Below, in pieces: positions 47,064 through 57,814 of a stretch of 64,000 nucleotides of DNA; position 1 is the first letter of the stretch, and every line of letters starts with the position of its first letter. This DNA comes from Ceraceosorus guamensis (taxonomy: Eukaryota; Basidiomycota; Exobasidiomycetes; Ceraceosorales; Ceraceosoraceae), in contig NW_020290030.1 in assembly GCF_003144195.1 (NCBI RefSeq), positions 124,001-188,000 on the forward strand, written 5' to 3'. A program made the position numbers and the translations under genes. The notes beneath the pieces are model-generated. The model made no database searches, was not told where the DNA came from, and saw nothing but the letters and a program-made list of their open reading frames with translations.

Positions 47064-47861
47064 CTATAGCTCGCCCATGTCTCTGAGCTCAATGATCTGC
47101 TCGGTCTTGGCTTCCACTTGCTCCCAAACCTCATCGGCGCTGTTCCAATCTGCGCTGATCTCGCAGATGTTTCCTTGATCTCTGTACTGCTTGATGAGCG
47201 GCTCGAGTTGGTCCAGCTGCTCCTTGAATGCCTTCTTGCGCTGCTCGTCTGGATTGTGTCGCTTGATGTAGTCGTCGAGCGGCAGATCGAAATACAGCAA
47301 GCAAAAGATCTTGCCGTCATCCTTCAATGCCTCGCTTTCTATCCGTCGAGCTTCTTCCAAGCTTCGCGGATAGCCATCCAGGATATAGCGCTTGCCCTTC
47401 TCCAGAGACGAGGACGCAGGAATTTCAGACAAGATGGAGAACTCGGGCCAGCGCTTTGCAAGTCTTTTTGCATGCGTCGTCTTGCCGCTGCCCTGCGGTC
47501 CCACTAGGCAAAGCAAGGTCGCTTCATGCTTCCACTTGTCCGAACTGCCTTGGCCTTCGTCACTGTGGATCGGATGAGATATAGAGAACACCAGCCCGCT
47601 CAGAGCAATGAGAGCCAGGCCACCGATCGTCGTTGCCGCCCGCAATCCTGGAGCAACTCTCGAGTGTTGGCTCCGACTGCCTGACGAACTGAAACACCTT
47701 GCCTGACCAATAGTTGAAGGATGGTGGCCTACAGGTCGGTGTGTTGCGCCAGCTGGAGATAGTACTGCACGATGAGCGTAGCGAGCGCCAAGGCGTTCAG
47801 GAGCCGAAGCGCCCTGAAGACGGCATCCCAGGTGATGGGCGAAGCGAGACGATGTGAACAT
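47064..47861 (-). CDS. Mitochondrial, membrane-anchored NMP-kinase-like P-loop protein
   Basis: Single exon, 265 residues. The N-terminus is basic and Ser/Arg-rich like a mitochondrial presequence, followed by one membrane segment (TIGGLALIALSGLVFSIS). The P-loop is GPQGSGKTTHAKRLAKRW, and ILDGYPRSLEEARRIE corresponds to the DGFPR motif of adenylate and UMP kinases. The tail IKQYRDQGNICEISAD...EVW matches their last strand and helix. Between P-loop and DGYPR there are only about 25 residues, where true kinases have about 60-65 forming the NMP-binding helices, and the lid is short. Presumably the protein binds ATP but no longer phosphorylates a normal NMP. The first ATG in frame is used; the frame extends a little further without an ATG. 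Confidence 0.75.
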   Translation of the reverse strand: MFTSSRFAHHLGCRLQGASAPERLGARYAHRAVLSPAGATHRPVGHHPSTIGQARCFSSSGSRSQHSRVAPGLRAATTIGGLALIALSGLVFSISHPIHSDEGQGSSDKWKHEATLLCLVGPQGSGKTTHAKRLAKRWPEFSILSEIPASSSLEKGKRYILDGYPRSLEEARRIESEALKDDGKIFCLLYFDLPLDDYIKRHNPDEQRKKAFKEQLDQLEPLIKQYRDQGNICEISADWNSADEVWEQVEAKTEQIIELRDMGEL

Positions 47862-48228
47862 GATTATAGCTTTGCAAGAATTCGGCAAGAAAAAGCGAGC
47901 CTACTACTACTGTGGGCGAAACCCTTGGCTGGTGTTCCCCCAATTCTCAGCTTACTGACAGGTCCCACCGTCCACAATATCCAAAAAGCGATGTGATGCG
48001 CTTGCAAGCCCTAGTAGGAGGCGATTTCTACGATCAATCTTTGACCTTGGCGCGGATGATGTCAAGAGCGGCAGGGGCAGTCGTTCGCGGGTGGTGCAAA
48101 GCAACGCGCAGATGCGAGCCCTCGAGCGTGCAACACTCACACTGTCTATAGCGAGCCAAGAATTTAGACTGGGCGCGGAGCGGACACTTAGGTCTTGGTA
48201 GCGGTGCTGCTTTTCATGTTCGTTCAGA

Positions 48229-48250
48229 CTCACGATTCACGATTCACGAT
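48229..48250. repeat. Tandem CACGATT motif
   Basis: Three tandem TCACGAT units, nearly identical to the run at 13821-13848; a looser cluster follows at 48377-48416. Confidence 0.6.
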
Positions 48251-48510
48251 TGGGTAAGCCACATGCGTCGCCTAGTTTCAGTTTTGCCTGCGCCGATCAG
48301 TCTGTGCAGCTTATTCAAGCGACGGATGCGCTCGAAGCGCAAAGCGTGCAGCCCGGCAGCCACACGCGCTGTTCGATGATTCACATTCACGAACACAATT
48401 TTGAATCACGAAAGTAGGTATACGGCGTCGGGCGGTTAGCGCAGGGTCCGAATCGAGACTGATCCCGCTTTCAGCTGTGCGTGCATCTCGCTCGCTATAC
48501 CCGATGATTC

Positions 48511-48527
48511 CCTCCTCCTCCTCCTCC
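48511..48527. repeat. CCT trinucleotide microsatellite
   Basis: Between five and six tandem CCT units in intergenic DNA. Confidence 0.85.
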
Positions 48528-49478
48528 TACTCGACATCAGAGACGCCGCATCCTTTCCGTTTCCGGGCGGTGCGCACGAATCGTGAAGGGTGTCCGAGAA
48601 TTTAAGACGCGTCGGCCGAGGTGGTCGAGGAGGATCCGACGGCCATCGATTTGCTTGCTTGTATTCCGTACATGTCAACCACCATGAGCCGAGCACACGA
48701 GAGCTGGCATGACAGCAGCACCTTTTGATATGTCGGCATTTGATTCAATCGCCTAATTCTGCCGATGCTGGGGTGTGGTGATGCCGTAAAAAATAAAGGC
48801 GGACGTAAGCTCAATTAAGCTCCCGCCTTGCTCACGATGACGTCGCATGCGTTCGGAGGGTCGGGCGCCGAGAAGGCGGCAGCAGCTAGCATGAATCAAC
48901 GCGTCGCTGCTGATATTTGATTACAACGCGACAAGCTCGCTTCAAATCTGCGTCCTGCTGCTCTATATATCTTGTATGACACTTAGATCAATCCCGTCGC
49001 AACCGTTGTCGCGTGTTTTCGCGTGCCGTTGCATGAGACGACGCAAATTCGAAAGTGGAGTCAGTGAGTGATCGTAGCGTATGCTGCTGCAGCATGTGTA
49101 TAGGCGCGCCGGCCGCGGAGATGCTCTCCCGCGCGGCGGTCTGACTCTGTTGTGCTGCTGTGGACGAGCTGATGGATGCTGTGTGCTGTGCTGGTGGTGG
49201 AGCGAAAAGTCTTCGAGAGTCACGGCCGGCCTCTTTTGTCGAGCGTGCGTCATAGGCTGGCCTTGGCCCTGCGCAGCCACTCTGAGTCAAGGCGACGGGA
49301 TGTGAACATCGTAACCCCGCTCGTCTTGACATCGCACATAAAGGTGCACATTCACCGGTGCCAAACCTTCTCTTCGCTCACCACCTCTTCCTCAAGCACA
49401 AACAGTCTCTTGCCGAATCGCTTTCACCCATCAAGCAGTCTTGGCCAGTAGCTGACTCCTCCGCAATCTGAACTCAAC

Positions 49479-50186
49479 ATGGTGTCTGGCGCAGTCATCC
49501 GCAGGGGCCACCCCGTCACCTTCATCTTTGTCGCTGTCATCAGCTTCATCGTGGCAGTCATTGCCAGCACTCTGACCACCAACTACAACAACGATGGGGG
49601 TCAGACTGCGCACCTGACTGGAAGTGTGAGGTACCTCACCTTTGTTGGCTGGTTCAACTTCCTCGCTGCGATTGTCTTGGTGAGTGAAGTGCATACAGCG
49701 GGCGGCGCAGGCTGCGGCCGTACTGCCGGACGCAATGATCGACGACGATGCCCGAAACTTCAAGCTCGGCCACTGACATTCTCTCCTTCCTTGCACCTTC
49801 CTGCTGTTGCACAGACTGTGCTCTTCCTCACAGGCAAGGGCGGCATCCTCACCTCAGTGGCTGGGCACGCTATCCTCGTCTTCTGGATGTTCCTTTTCCA
49901 GCTGGCCGGAGCTGGCACCATCACAGATGCCCTAGGCGGAGGGGTAAACTGCTCTAATGCGGACCTGCTCAGGTACTGCGTCTCCCTCGAAGCTCTGATG
50001 GCCTTTTCATGGATCTCAACGTGAGTAGGCGCTTCGCATCGGATGACCTTTATCTTACACGCCTCCTCGCTCGCTACTCTGCTCTCATCTAGGATTGCGC
50101 TATTCTTTGCGCTCATCGTTATCGGCATTGTTGGCGCCGGTGCTATCCGTGGTGGCAGGGGTACCAAGGAAACCCTTGGTGCCTAA
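49479..50186 (+). CDS. Four-helix MARVEL-like membrane protein
   Basis: Exons: 49479-49679, 49815-50020, 50093-50186; 166 residues. Four hydrophobic segments: VTFIFVAVISFIVAVIAS, FVGWFNFLAAIVLTVLFL (crossing the first intron), AILVFWMFLFQLAGAGTI and IALFFALIVIGIVGAGAI. The second extramembrane loop contains NCSNADLLRYC, with two Cys flanking the region before helix four, as in fungal MARVEL-type proteins of plasma membrane domains. Both introns keep the frame. The membrane topology is clear from the sequence; the MARVEL assignment rests on size, helix spacing and the loop. Confidence 0.75.
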
Positions 50187-51755
50187 GCGCTGCAAGTCGG
50201 CAAATAGGAAGCCTCCTCGCGCTATCTTGCAGAGGATCTAGGCTCCAAGATACCCAAGCAGTCCACACGACTCGCATTCATCTTCGTTGTATCTCTTTCT
50301 CTCTTCTCTTCCATTTACGTGCCTATGTGGGTCGTTACGCCACGCCTCCTATAGCAAGACCGCCATCGAGAAGAGAGCCTTGCTGCAAGTTTCGAACCCC
50401 TCTGAGCCTTGTCAGCCCAGAGCACCGTCTACTGTTAATGTGTATGTCTTCTAGCTGCTGTTCAGTCTCTTTTCGACCGGTCTGCTAAAGGAACGCTGGG
50501 GCGTGGCATTGTAGGTTGCTCCGGCGAACATGCCCAGTCTTGGAGGGGCCATCATGACGGACTTAGCAGCGGTTCGGGACCCAAGTCAGCACCTTGTCGT
50601 GGTACGAGTCACATCGGTTGAATAGCCTCGACAATCACAATGGTCTCCTTGAATGATGGTATTAGCGCCCTGCATCCCATCGCTTGAGCGTACTCCAGGA
50701 AAAGGGTTTGCAAAGATCAGACAGACGCAGGACCTCGTTACTTGCGGTAGGCAATCAGGGATCGACTTATCTCCAATAAGGATGCCAGCGTCAGGGCGTG
50801 GGCTTTGGCCTCAAAGACGGGTATTGCGGATTCGCCCCCCGCTGAGCACGCCTGACGTGTGTGTGCTCTCTGTGAGCAAGAGAAGAGGCCCAAGCTTAGT
50901 AGACGAAACTGATGCGACGCACTGAGCACCCTCGGCCTCTGCCTCGAGCAACGATCAGGATCTTGCTTTGGCGGAATGCAATTGTGAATGGTAAGGTCCA
51001 CCACCGGCAAGACCGCAGTCACTGCATTTCACACGCCACACGAGCCCTCCTGCCTTGCCACCACCAATATGAATGCCGTGGGCTCTGCTTCTCGATCGCT
51101 CGACGGTCTAAGGCAGCGTTGGGCGTCGCAAGGCACGTCATCACGCGAAAGGTGGCAGCTTTAGTCACCGGAGGGGCCCAAGCGTCAGACAAGTGCGCAC
51201 GACCCCACCATTCGAGAGACGATGGATGGAGGCTTGTGCGCAATCACCGCGCGCAAATCGCAGCGAAGAGCTCCACCACCACCACGATGTGGCTCCTCGA
51301 TCGCAAAGTACAGCATTATGAAGCTCTGTCGAGGTTCTCAGTGGTCACGCTCGACCCATCTCGTCAGGCCTCAAAAGCAGTGCCGGCCACGTCAGATTTT
51401 GCGACACCGAGCGGGCTCGAAACTATGCGCCTTAAGCGAGAGCGTCACGACTGGCTTCGTCCTTCTCCTTCCCCCATCATCCCAATCCCATCCCCCTTAC
51501 ACACTCGCTGATATCCATCCTGTCCCGTCTCCCCTACCACCCCTTGACAGCAGCCCGGCGCTGTTCGTAGAATCATTCCACTCAAGTCTAGACAACATTA
51601 ACGACGACCGACGTTAGCGAGTTCTGATTAATATCGACGAAACGAAAAAAAAAAAAAGACTTCACGTTGCTTGTAGCCCTTGACTCGTCACCCTGCGCCT
51701 ATCGACATCCGAGACTAGAGTCAGCCATCCACCAGCTTCATTCGAAGAACACGAC
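50187..51755. other. Intergenic region
   Basis: Nothing gene-like that holds up. A C/T-rich tract (about 51462-51543) and a 13-nt A run (51645-51657) precede the next gene and probably belong to its promoter and leader. Confidence 0.6.
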
Positions 51756-53574
51756 ATGTCTTGCCAACTTCCACCAGAGATTGTAGCATTCATCTTCAAG
51801 CTTGCCTTGCATGGTCCAGATGCCACCGCTTGTGCCTTGACATTGGCGCCGGTGTGCCGAGCATGCCTTCCCGATGCGTGAGTCGATGCCTCTTCCATAC
51901 ATCTCAATACTTGCGAACGATGCTGATGATGCACCCGCATGACCGCTACAGCCGTGAAGCACTGTATCATACGCCCAACCTCACTCGACACAACATTGCA
52001 CGTTTCTTGGAGACGATGACTGGCTCGGTCATCGGCGAACCGGCGCCCCACAAATTGGTCCGCAGATTGGTCTTTTGCACCACTACGATGCAAGCGTCGG
52101 AGCGACGACTGGCAAGACGACGGTCAGAGCTTGGTAGATATGCAGGTTCTGCTTCCCTCAGGAGTGCCGCTGTATCGACCGGCGCCAATGCCGTTGCCAA
52201 CATTCACGACAGTCATAACCATCCGAGCCTTCGACAAGTCCTCGCAACTCTCATTTGTTGCAAGCATACGCTCGAAGAGCTCATGCTTGACCTCACCTGC
52301 TCCGCGGTGGCTTGTTCCTGGACGCACTCGCTCAACGATGACCTCTCCGAGTTTGAACATGAGCTGGCTTCGCTCTCCAAGCTGCGCGAACTGTCTATTC
52401 GCTCGCCCAAGGGTTGTGAGTCCAGAAGTGAAAACGTGCTCGCCATTATTGCTGACCCTCACTACCCTGTCGATTGCTCGCTATAGACATTCCACCTGGG
52501 GCGCGCCGACTGTTGCGAGCCGGTCTGGGACGCAACGAGGCGCTGCACAAGCTGAACCTCTTTTGGACTCATCCCGGCCCTCTGGAAGCCAACACGCAAT
52601 CGCTGCGCGAGACACTCTCGGCGTGTCCTCATCTGACAACTCTGCGCGTCTTGAGTGCCGAGCAGGACTCGGAGCAAGACGTCGAACATCGATCCGCATC
52701 TCCGTACCCAGAGGAAGCGCAGCATGGTACTTCGTCGTTTGGTGATCTGCAAGATGGCCACTCCATGTGGCATCAACGCTACGCCGATCGACGAACTTCG
52801 CGTGTGATCGATCTGGCGCAAGGAGTCGCTCCTGATAGTCCAGAGGCCGAATTGAACGCTTCAGCTGTCAGTGCGGCCGTACTGAGCGACATCGATAATA
52901 CCGCCCTCGATGTTCGACCATTGATGCGACGGCCATCCGTCAGCCCACGCGAAAGCCAGACTTCACAAGACGCTGCGTGGGCGATCGGCCGTTCCGTAAG
53001 CCAAAACTCGCTAGGTCTGACGCTGGACGGAAGCTGGGAGCTTCCCGATGCTGGTCAGACAGAGGATTCGATGCGCACCACTATCGATGAAGATATTACG
53101 GTCCAGTGGAACGCTCCAGAAGTCAGCGATCGACCGGATGAATCTGTGCCCGCCGCTTTTGTGTCCCGACAAGCACCGCATCCCGTTCTGCGAAGGCGGC
53201 GCATGTCGGTACGCTCCTGCAGGTCGACATCGTCGTCGCACGCCTCCTCGCAAGGTCCAGAAGCTTTTGGAATGGCCAAGCGAAGATCGCGAGAACCGAG
53301 CTTCTCGTCGGATCCAGTCTTTGAAGCGCATGTGAATGCTGTCGCATGCCGAGCAGCTCGTAGCATCGGCCGACAACGCAGCCTGGAAATCTCCAGCCAT
53401 ATCTTGCGCAGTAGACCTGTCGATGCGCGAGGGAGGTCATACGGCCTTAGCAGGAGCGACCCTTCGCTGCGCGGGAGGTGCCGAGCGTGCTCCGCGAGCA
53501 CTGATCACGAATGGGATGCCCTCGTCGGTACCTTGCTCCTGGAAAACGCTCCTGCTCCACCAGCGGTGCCTTGA
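51756..53574 (+). CDS. F-box-like / leucine-rich protein with Ser/Arg-rich tail
   Basis: Exons: 51756-51877, 51952-52415, 52487-53574; 557 residues. The start MSCQLPPEIVAFIFKLAL resembles the first helix of an F-box (LPxEIxxxIF). Residues about 130-230 contain leucine-rich-repeat-like spacing (TLEELMLDLTC, LSKLRELSIRSPKG, ALHKLNLFWTHP, PHLTTLRVLSA). This is the usual plan of basidiomycete F-box/LRR proteins, which recruit substrates to SCF ligases. The second half is Ser/Arg/Asp-rich and looks disordered. Introns of 74 and 71 nt have good sites and restore the frame; the second splits a Tyr codon. The substrate is unknown, and the F-box match is partial. Confidence 0.6.
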
Positions 53575-53892
53575 GGGAGCCACTCAGAAGTTTATTTTTC
53601 TCGCCGATAAGTTTCACCGCTAATACCTCTGCGTCGCTTAATGTCTCGACTAATCGCGCGTGCCTCTGCGATGGCCGCGCCCCTCAATAACTACAACCTC
53701 CCCTCTCCACCCTTTGCTGTAGCAACCTGACCTTGCTAATATCCTGGCGCTGGCGTCGCGTACTGCATGTCAACGTGATGCGCCCTTACAATGGCGCCAA
53801 CAACGGCCTCGATGGCCGCTGCCCTCTTTAATCTGATGCTATACAGCAACATAATGCGTGCGCGGCTTGAGCCGTCGCCGAGTGGATGATGT
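53575..53892. other. Convergent intergenic region
   Basis: 3' regions of the two neighbouring genes; nothing else seen. Confidence 0.6.
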
Positions 53893-54765
53893 TCATGAAT
53901 CGAGTCCGATCGCTTGCCATCCTTGCTTTCTCTCTTGCTGCAACCTGTCCCTGGCCTCTGCGCAGGCTTCTGCAGCGACGTTACCGAATTCGCTGGGATC
54001 TTCAGCCACATACGCTTGGAATTCATCCACCCATACGCTCTCCGCATAACCTCTGAGCTGGAGATCGTGCTGGATGATAGATTTGGCTTTGCGGGGCAAG
54101 TCATCCCATGCGCGTTGAGCTGCTGATGCGAATGACGGCACCAGGTGAAAGAGGGCGTGATTTTGCTCGTGAGTTAAGGAAGAGGCGGCGAATCGCTGCA
54201 GAACGCTGACGAGGTACCGAAAAGGGCTGTTGCTCTGCTCCACCAGCGCTTCGAGGGAGTGCAATTGTCGCAGAACGGCGCATTCTGTGGGATTGCAGTA
54301 CGATTCCCACCACGGCATTTCACTTGTGCTTGAAGAAGCGCCTTCGAATGTCTCTGAAGGGTCGACCTGCTGAGTATCGCCATCGCCGTGGCGTCTCCTC
54401 ATTGCTGCAAGCCACTGTCGCACAGAGTCGAGTGGCAAGTTGAATGCTTGGTAGTTGCGACATAAGCGCGCATTGCTCGCCTCCTCAAGATCCAGATACA
54501 CGCCTTTGGGCGCGCCAGCCCCTTCGTAAAACGCTTCCATGCGAGCCAATGCAGCGTGTTGATGACTCGCCTCTTGAAAGACGAGCGTCAAGAGCGGAGT
54601 GCCGTGTCCACGCAGCGTGAACAGCTCGTTGCCTGTCTGGAGAGGAGATGAGGAGAGAGGGGAGAGAGAGGAAGAAGCAACTGCAGGCGGTTGCTGATGA
54701 GAACCTCTGGGAGTGCCCGCCTTTGCCTTGCTGCCTCCTCCACGGTGACGACGAGGCGGGCCCAT
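53893..54765 (-). CDS. Unrecognised protein with conserved-looking middle
   Basis: Not recognised. Single exon of 290 residues from the first in-frame ATG. Upstream, the frame stays open through a TTTCCTCAG acceptor-like site about 55 bases before this ATG, so a further 5' exon is possible. The N-terminus is basic and Gly/Ser-rich. The middle (LFTLRGHGTPLLTLVFQEAS, then HAALARMEAFYEG and CRNYQAFNLPLDSVRQWLAA) looks folded and conserved. The C-terminal part is helical and acidic. No signal peptide or membrane segment. It may be an enzyme, but no catalytic motif is recognisable. Confidence 0.55.
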   Translation of the reverse strand: MGPPRRHRGGGSKAKAGTPRGSHQQPPAVASSSLSPLSSSPLQTGNELFTLRGHGTPLLTLVFQEASHQHAALARMEAFYEGAGAPKGVYLDLEEASNARLCRNYQAFNLPLDSVRQWLAAMRRRHGDGDTQQVDPSETFEGASSSTSEMPWWESYCNPTECAVLRQLHSLEALVEQSNSPFRYLVSVLQRFAASSLTHEQNHALFHLVPSFASAAQRAWDDLPRKAKSIIQHDLQLRGYAESVWVDEFQAYVAEDPSEFGNVAAEACAEARDRLQQERKQGWQAIGLDS

Positions 54766-55137
54766 CGCTGCTGTGAGTGAAGCTGCGTGCTGGGCTTTGA
54801 ACTGAGGAAAGGTCCATCGCGGATATGTCAAGGCGGACAGCTGGATGGCGCTTTGCTATGGGCTGATCGAGGTTCAGCTCAGGGTCGCCCTGCCAGACTG
54901 CTTTCACGTGACGCGTATCACAGCCGACGTCGGTTGCAGTAGGGGTGGAGGCGCGCATCCCCTCTCACTAATCAAATTCACCATTCACCACGACTGCCCA
55001 ACGTCGACCACCTTCGACAGGACGGGGCTTCTGATGAGGTGCTCGAGGCAGCATCGCTCGCATCACTTCGACGCCAGAGCCTCAACGATTATCGCATTCA
55101 TGACAGTCGGCTTGGACTGTGATTGCACTGCACGCAG
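54766..55137. other. Intergenic region
   Basis: Promoter side of the unrecognised gene, possibly with its first exon, and the 3' side of LCL2. Confidence 0.5.
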
Positions 55138-55813
55138 CTAAGACAGATCAGAGAGCTTGAATCCCGCGCCCAGCCTGCGCATATCGCGTATCCGATCGCA
55201 AGAAGAAGCCTGTACGCAAAAGTGGCCGCCTGAATCCATCTTGCCGCTCTCCGCGTCTGGATAAGGGCAGCGAATCTACAGCGTACGCAGCGTAGTCGTG
55301 GTGGTCAGTGCAAGAGGCGGCGAGCCTGCTGGTCTCAGGCAGCACGCTCCGGGACTCACTTGTTGTGGGAAGGGGCATGGACAGTGGGAGGGCGAGGGAA
55401 CGCAGGAAAGGGTGCGAGGGCAGAGGAAGGATGTGCAGGTGGCTGAGCATGTCGAAGGCGTGCGCGAGCAGAGAAGCTTGTCAGATCGATGAGGCGCAGG
55501 GCGGGTCGGCCATGGCATTCCGCAGAGACTGACTCACCCGCTTCTACTCGCGCTTCGAACCAATTCGCATCGCCAGTCTGCGGGCAGAGATGAAAGTAAT
55601 TGGAAAGTGAGGATCAAACCCAGCCTCGGCTACCTTTGCGTGCTGCGTGCTGCGTCACACACTCACAGGTGGAGCCTCTTGTTCTCTGACCTGCCCATCA
55701 CCTCCGCCAGTGAAGAATTGCTGAAAGAACTGAGCTGATGTTGGCAGGACGCTTGCAAGGAGGATTGCGGCGCACAGGGAGAGCGCGATCAGTCTTGAGG
55801 ATGCGTGGCGCAT
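55138..55813 (-). CDS. LCL2: Secreted Lcl2-like protein (long chronological lifespan protein 2)
   Basis: Exons: 55813-55667, 55577-55538, 55442-55360, 55275-55138; 135 residues. The signal peptide is clear (RLIALSLCAAILLASVLPTSA), cut before QFFQQFF, which is the typical mature start of the family. The Cys-rich core TCTSFLCPRTLSCVPSPSHC and CPCPFPQQIRCPYPDAESG matches fungal Lcl2, ending near HFCVQ. Yeast Lcl2 acts in the secretory pathway and affects lifespan; its biochemical role is unknown. The match becomes visible only after splicing of three introns (84-95 nt), which supports the model. Confidence 0.85.
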
Positions 55814-55978
55814 GGCTGGGCTGTAACGATGGCTCAAATGATGACGATGATGGCCTAAAAGCTGCACATTCACGATTGCCGGAAGGTGCGATGGGTGCGA
55901 TGCTGGTCGTCGTGTCGTAGCGTGGTGCTGTCCATTTGGCTCCACCCATGATGCACGCAGCATACACAGAGCAGGCGC

Positions 55979-56002
55979 AGTCACAGTCACAGTCACAGTC
56001 AC
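55979..56002. repeat. AGTCAC hexanucleotide repeat
   Basis: About four tandem units of AGTCAC in the LCL2 upstream region. Confidence 0.85.
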
Positions 56003-56209
56003 GCGACCGCAATAACGGAGTTGCTTGCGGCGCCCAGCCCGGCCGTGGCTCGAGCGCATGCGCACGCGCGGTTGCATACATGATCACTCTTCTGACTCTG
56101 CATGCTGGGTCAATCATGTGAATCATGGACCCATAAATCACCAATTTGACTTCGCTTTGCTCGAATCTGGCATCTCTTAAAGGCAGCACGCACCCTCTGA
56201 CGCCCAAAG

Positions 56210-56240
56210 CCACACACGCACACACACATACACACACACC
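56210..56240. repeat. CA dinucleotide microsatellite
   Basis: Interrupted CA repeat of about 30 bp in intergenic DNA. Confidence 0.85.
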
Positions 56241-56536
56241 ACAGCAAACAAAGCCACCGGCGAAGCGATCATTGCGCGGCTCATCATTGGAGTCGTTCAG
56301 GCGCGTGCAGCTCCACCTACACCTCTAGGAGCGGTCATCTGCACGAACACGTTCACCTTCTTGGAGGGCATCCTAGTCGGTCAGCTTGGCGCTCACAAGC
56401 AAGCAGCTCGCCCCACCCGGTCAACGATCGAGCTTTACGCACAGTCAACGCGAGACCTCCCTGTTACACTGCACTGCGTTCCTTAGTCGCTCGCCGGCAG
56501 CAGCTTCTCGACAACGCACCGCCCACGGATACCAAA

Positions 56537-57686
56537 ATGTCATCCAACGGATCTTCAGGGCAACACACCTCTGTGGATCGCCAGACGCTCCTCTCCCTCG
56601 ATCACATCCGAGCGGTGCTCATCAGGCTCGAAGATACCATCGTGTTCGATCTCATCGAGAGGGCTCAGTATGCTCATAATCCGCCGATGTACGCCCCAGG
56701 AGCATTCAAGGAGCTCAGAGAAAAGGAGAATTGGGAAGCCAGCTGGGTCGAATGGTTCCTCAAAGAGACGGAGGCTGCTCATGGTGAGTGTGCCGGCACG
56801 CAGCGGCTGTTTGGCCACTTATATGCTGACACGATGCGCGCCTCGTCTCGCCTACCTGTCTGCCTTGCTCGAAACACTCACCCGCAGCCAAAGTTCGGCG
56901 CTTCGATACTCCGGACGAGTACCCCTTCACGCCCATCGAGCAACTGCCCAAAGCAATCTTGCCTCCCTTGACATACCCCGATGTCCTTTTCAAAGCGGCA
57001 GTCGTCAATGCCAATTCGCGCATCTGGAGTTGGTACAGGGACGATGTGGTGCCCGCCATTACGCGGAAACATGGCCTGCAGGCGGATGATGGGCAGTACG
57101 GCAGCGCTGCTACGAGGGATGTGGAAGTGCTGAGCGCTGTTTCTAGGCGCATACATTTCGGTGAGCGATGATACGTGGCTGCACGCGAAAATTTGAGTCG
57201 AGCTTAGAGCACGTCACAAGGAGGGCAGACCCATTGATACACTCACCTCTCAACTTGCGGGGTCGCGCTCTAGGCATGTTCGTATCCGAGTCGAAGTTCC
57301 AATCCTCGCCAGCAGATTTTATAGAGCCCATACGTGCAAGAGATCGCGTCAAGCTGGAAGCGCTCATCACCAAACCGGCAGTTGAGGCTGCTCTGCTCGT
57401 GCGTCTGGCAGAGAAGGCGAAAGTGTACGGGCAAGATCTGGACACGCTCTTGGCTGCTGGCAAACAGGGCACAGCAAAGATCGACACAGAGGAGGTGGTC
57501 AGGATTTACAGGGAACGCATCATCCCCGAGACGAAGGTGGTCGAGGTCGATTATCTGTTGAAAAGGTGAGCGAGTTGGTAGAGGACGGCACCGCGGTCCC
57601 AGTGAAGATGCTGATGGTTTGCTTGTTGCTACAGGCTGGAAGGGCTGTCGGAGGAGGAAGTTGCCAATTTGGCTAACAGGAGGTGA
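56537..57686 (+). CDS. ARO7: Chorismate mutase
   Basis: Converts chorismate to prephenate, the committed step to Phe and Tyr, in the cytosol. Exons: 56537-56783, 56888-57160, 57274-57565, 57635-57686; 287 residues against 256 in yeast. The first helix HIRAVLIRLEDTIVFDLIER aligns with yeast NIRDELVRMEDSIIFKFIER, so Arg25 corresponds to catalytic Arg16. EYPFTPIEQLPKAILPPL, then FVSESKFQ, YGQDLDTLL and the C-terminal VVRIYRERIIPETKVVEVDYL are all family hallmarks. There is no signal peptide, so this is the metabolic enzyme and not a secreted effector form such as Cmu1 of Ustilago. It converges with the Sgt1 gene across 128 bp. Confidence 0.96.
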
Positions 57687-57814
57687 CCTTGGAGACTCAG
57701 GGCAGCACTGCCGACGGCAATACCATCGTCGTCGAACTTCGGTATGCTCGAGATTCTCGTGACGTAGTGTCTTTCTCGCCCATGTAAAGGCGTCGTCGAG
57801 CAGTCCAACGTCAT

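Larger units (their letters stand above)
47862..49478. other. Intergenic region with repeats
   Basis: No credible gene. Two motif clusters (48229-48250, 48377-48416), a CCT run and a TATATAT element near 48963 lie here. The last 150 bp are C/T-rich and probably carry the leader of the next gene. Confidence 0.6.
55814..56536. other. Divergent promoter region LCL2/ARO7
   Basis: No gene seen. It contains two simple repeats (listed) and a single CACGATT motif near 55870. Confidence 0.6.

Noticed and set aside
46286-47086. 266-codon plus-strand frame
   Set aside because: It begins with TTG, has no family features, overlaps the end of the kinase-like gene, and inner ATG frames are short.
48421-48455. 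tRNA-like string with GGTTAGCGCAG and GGTCCGAATC
   Set aside because: A- and B-box resemblance only; no acceptor stem or anticodon arm can be drawn.
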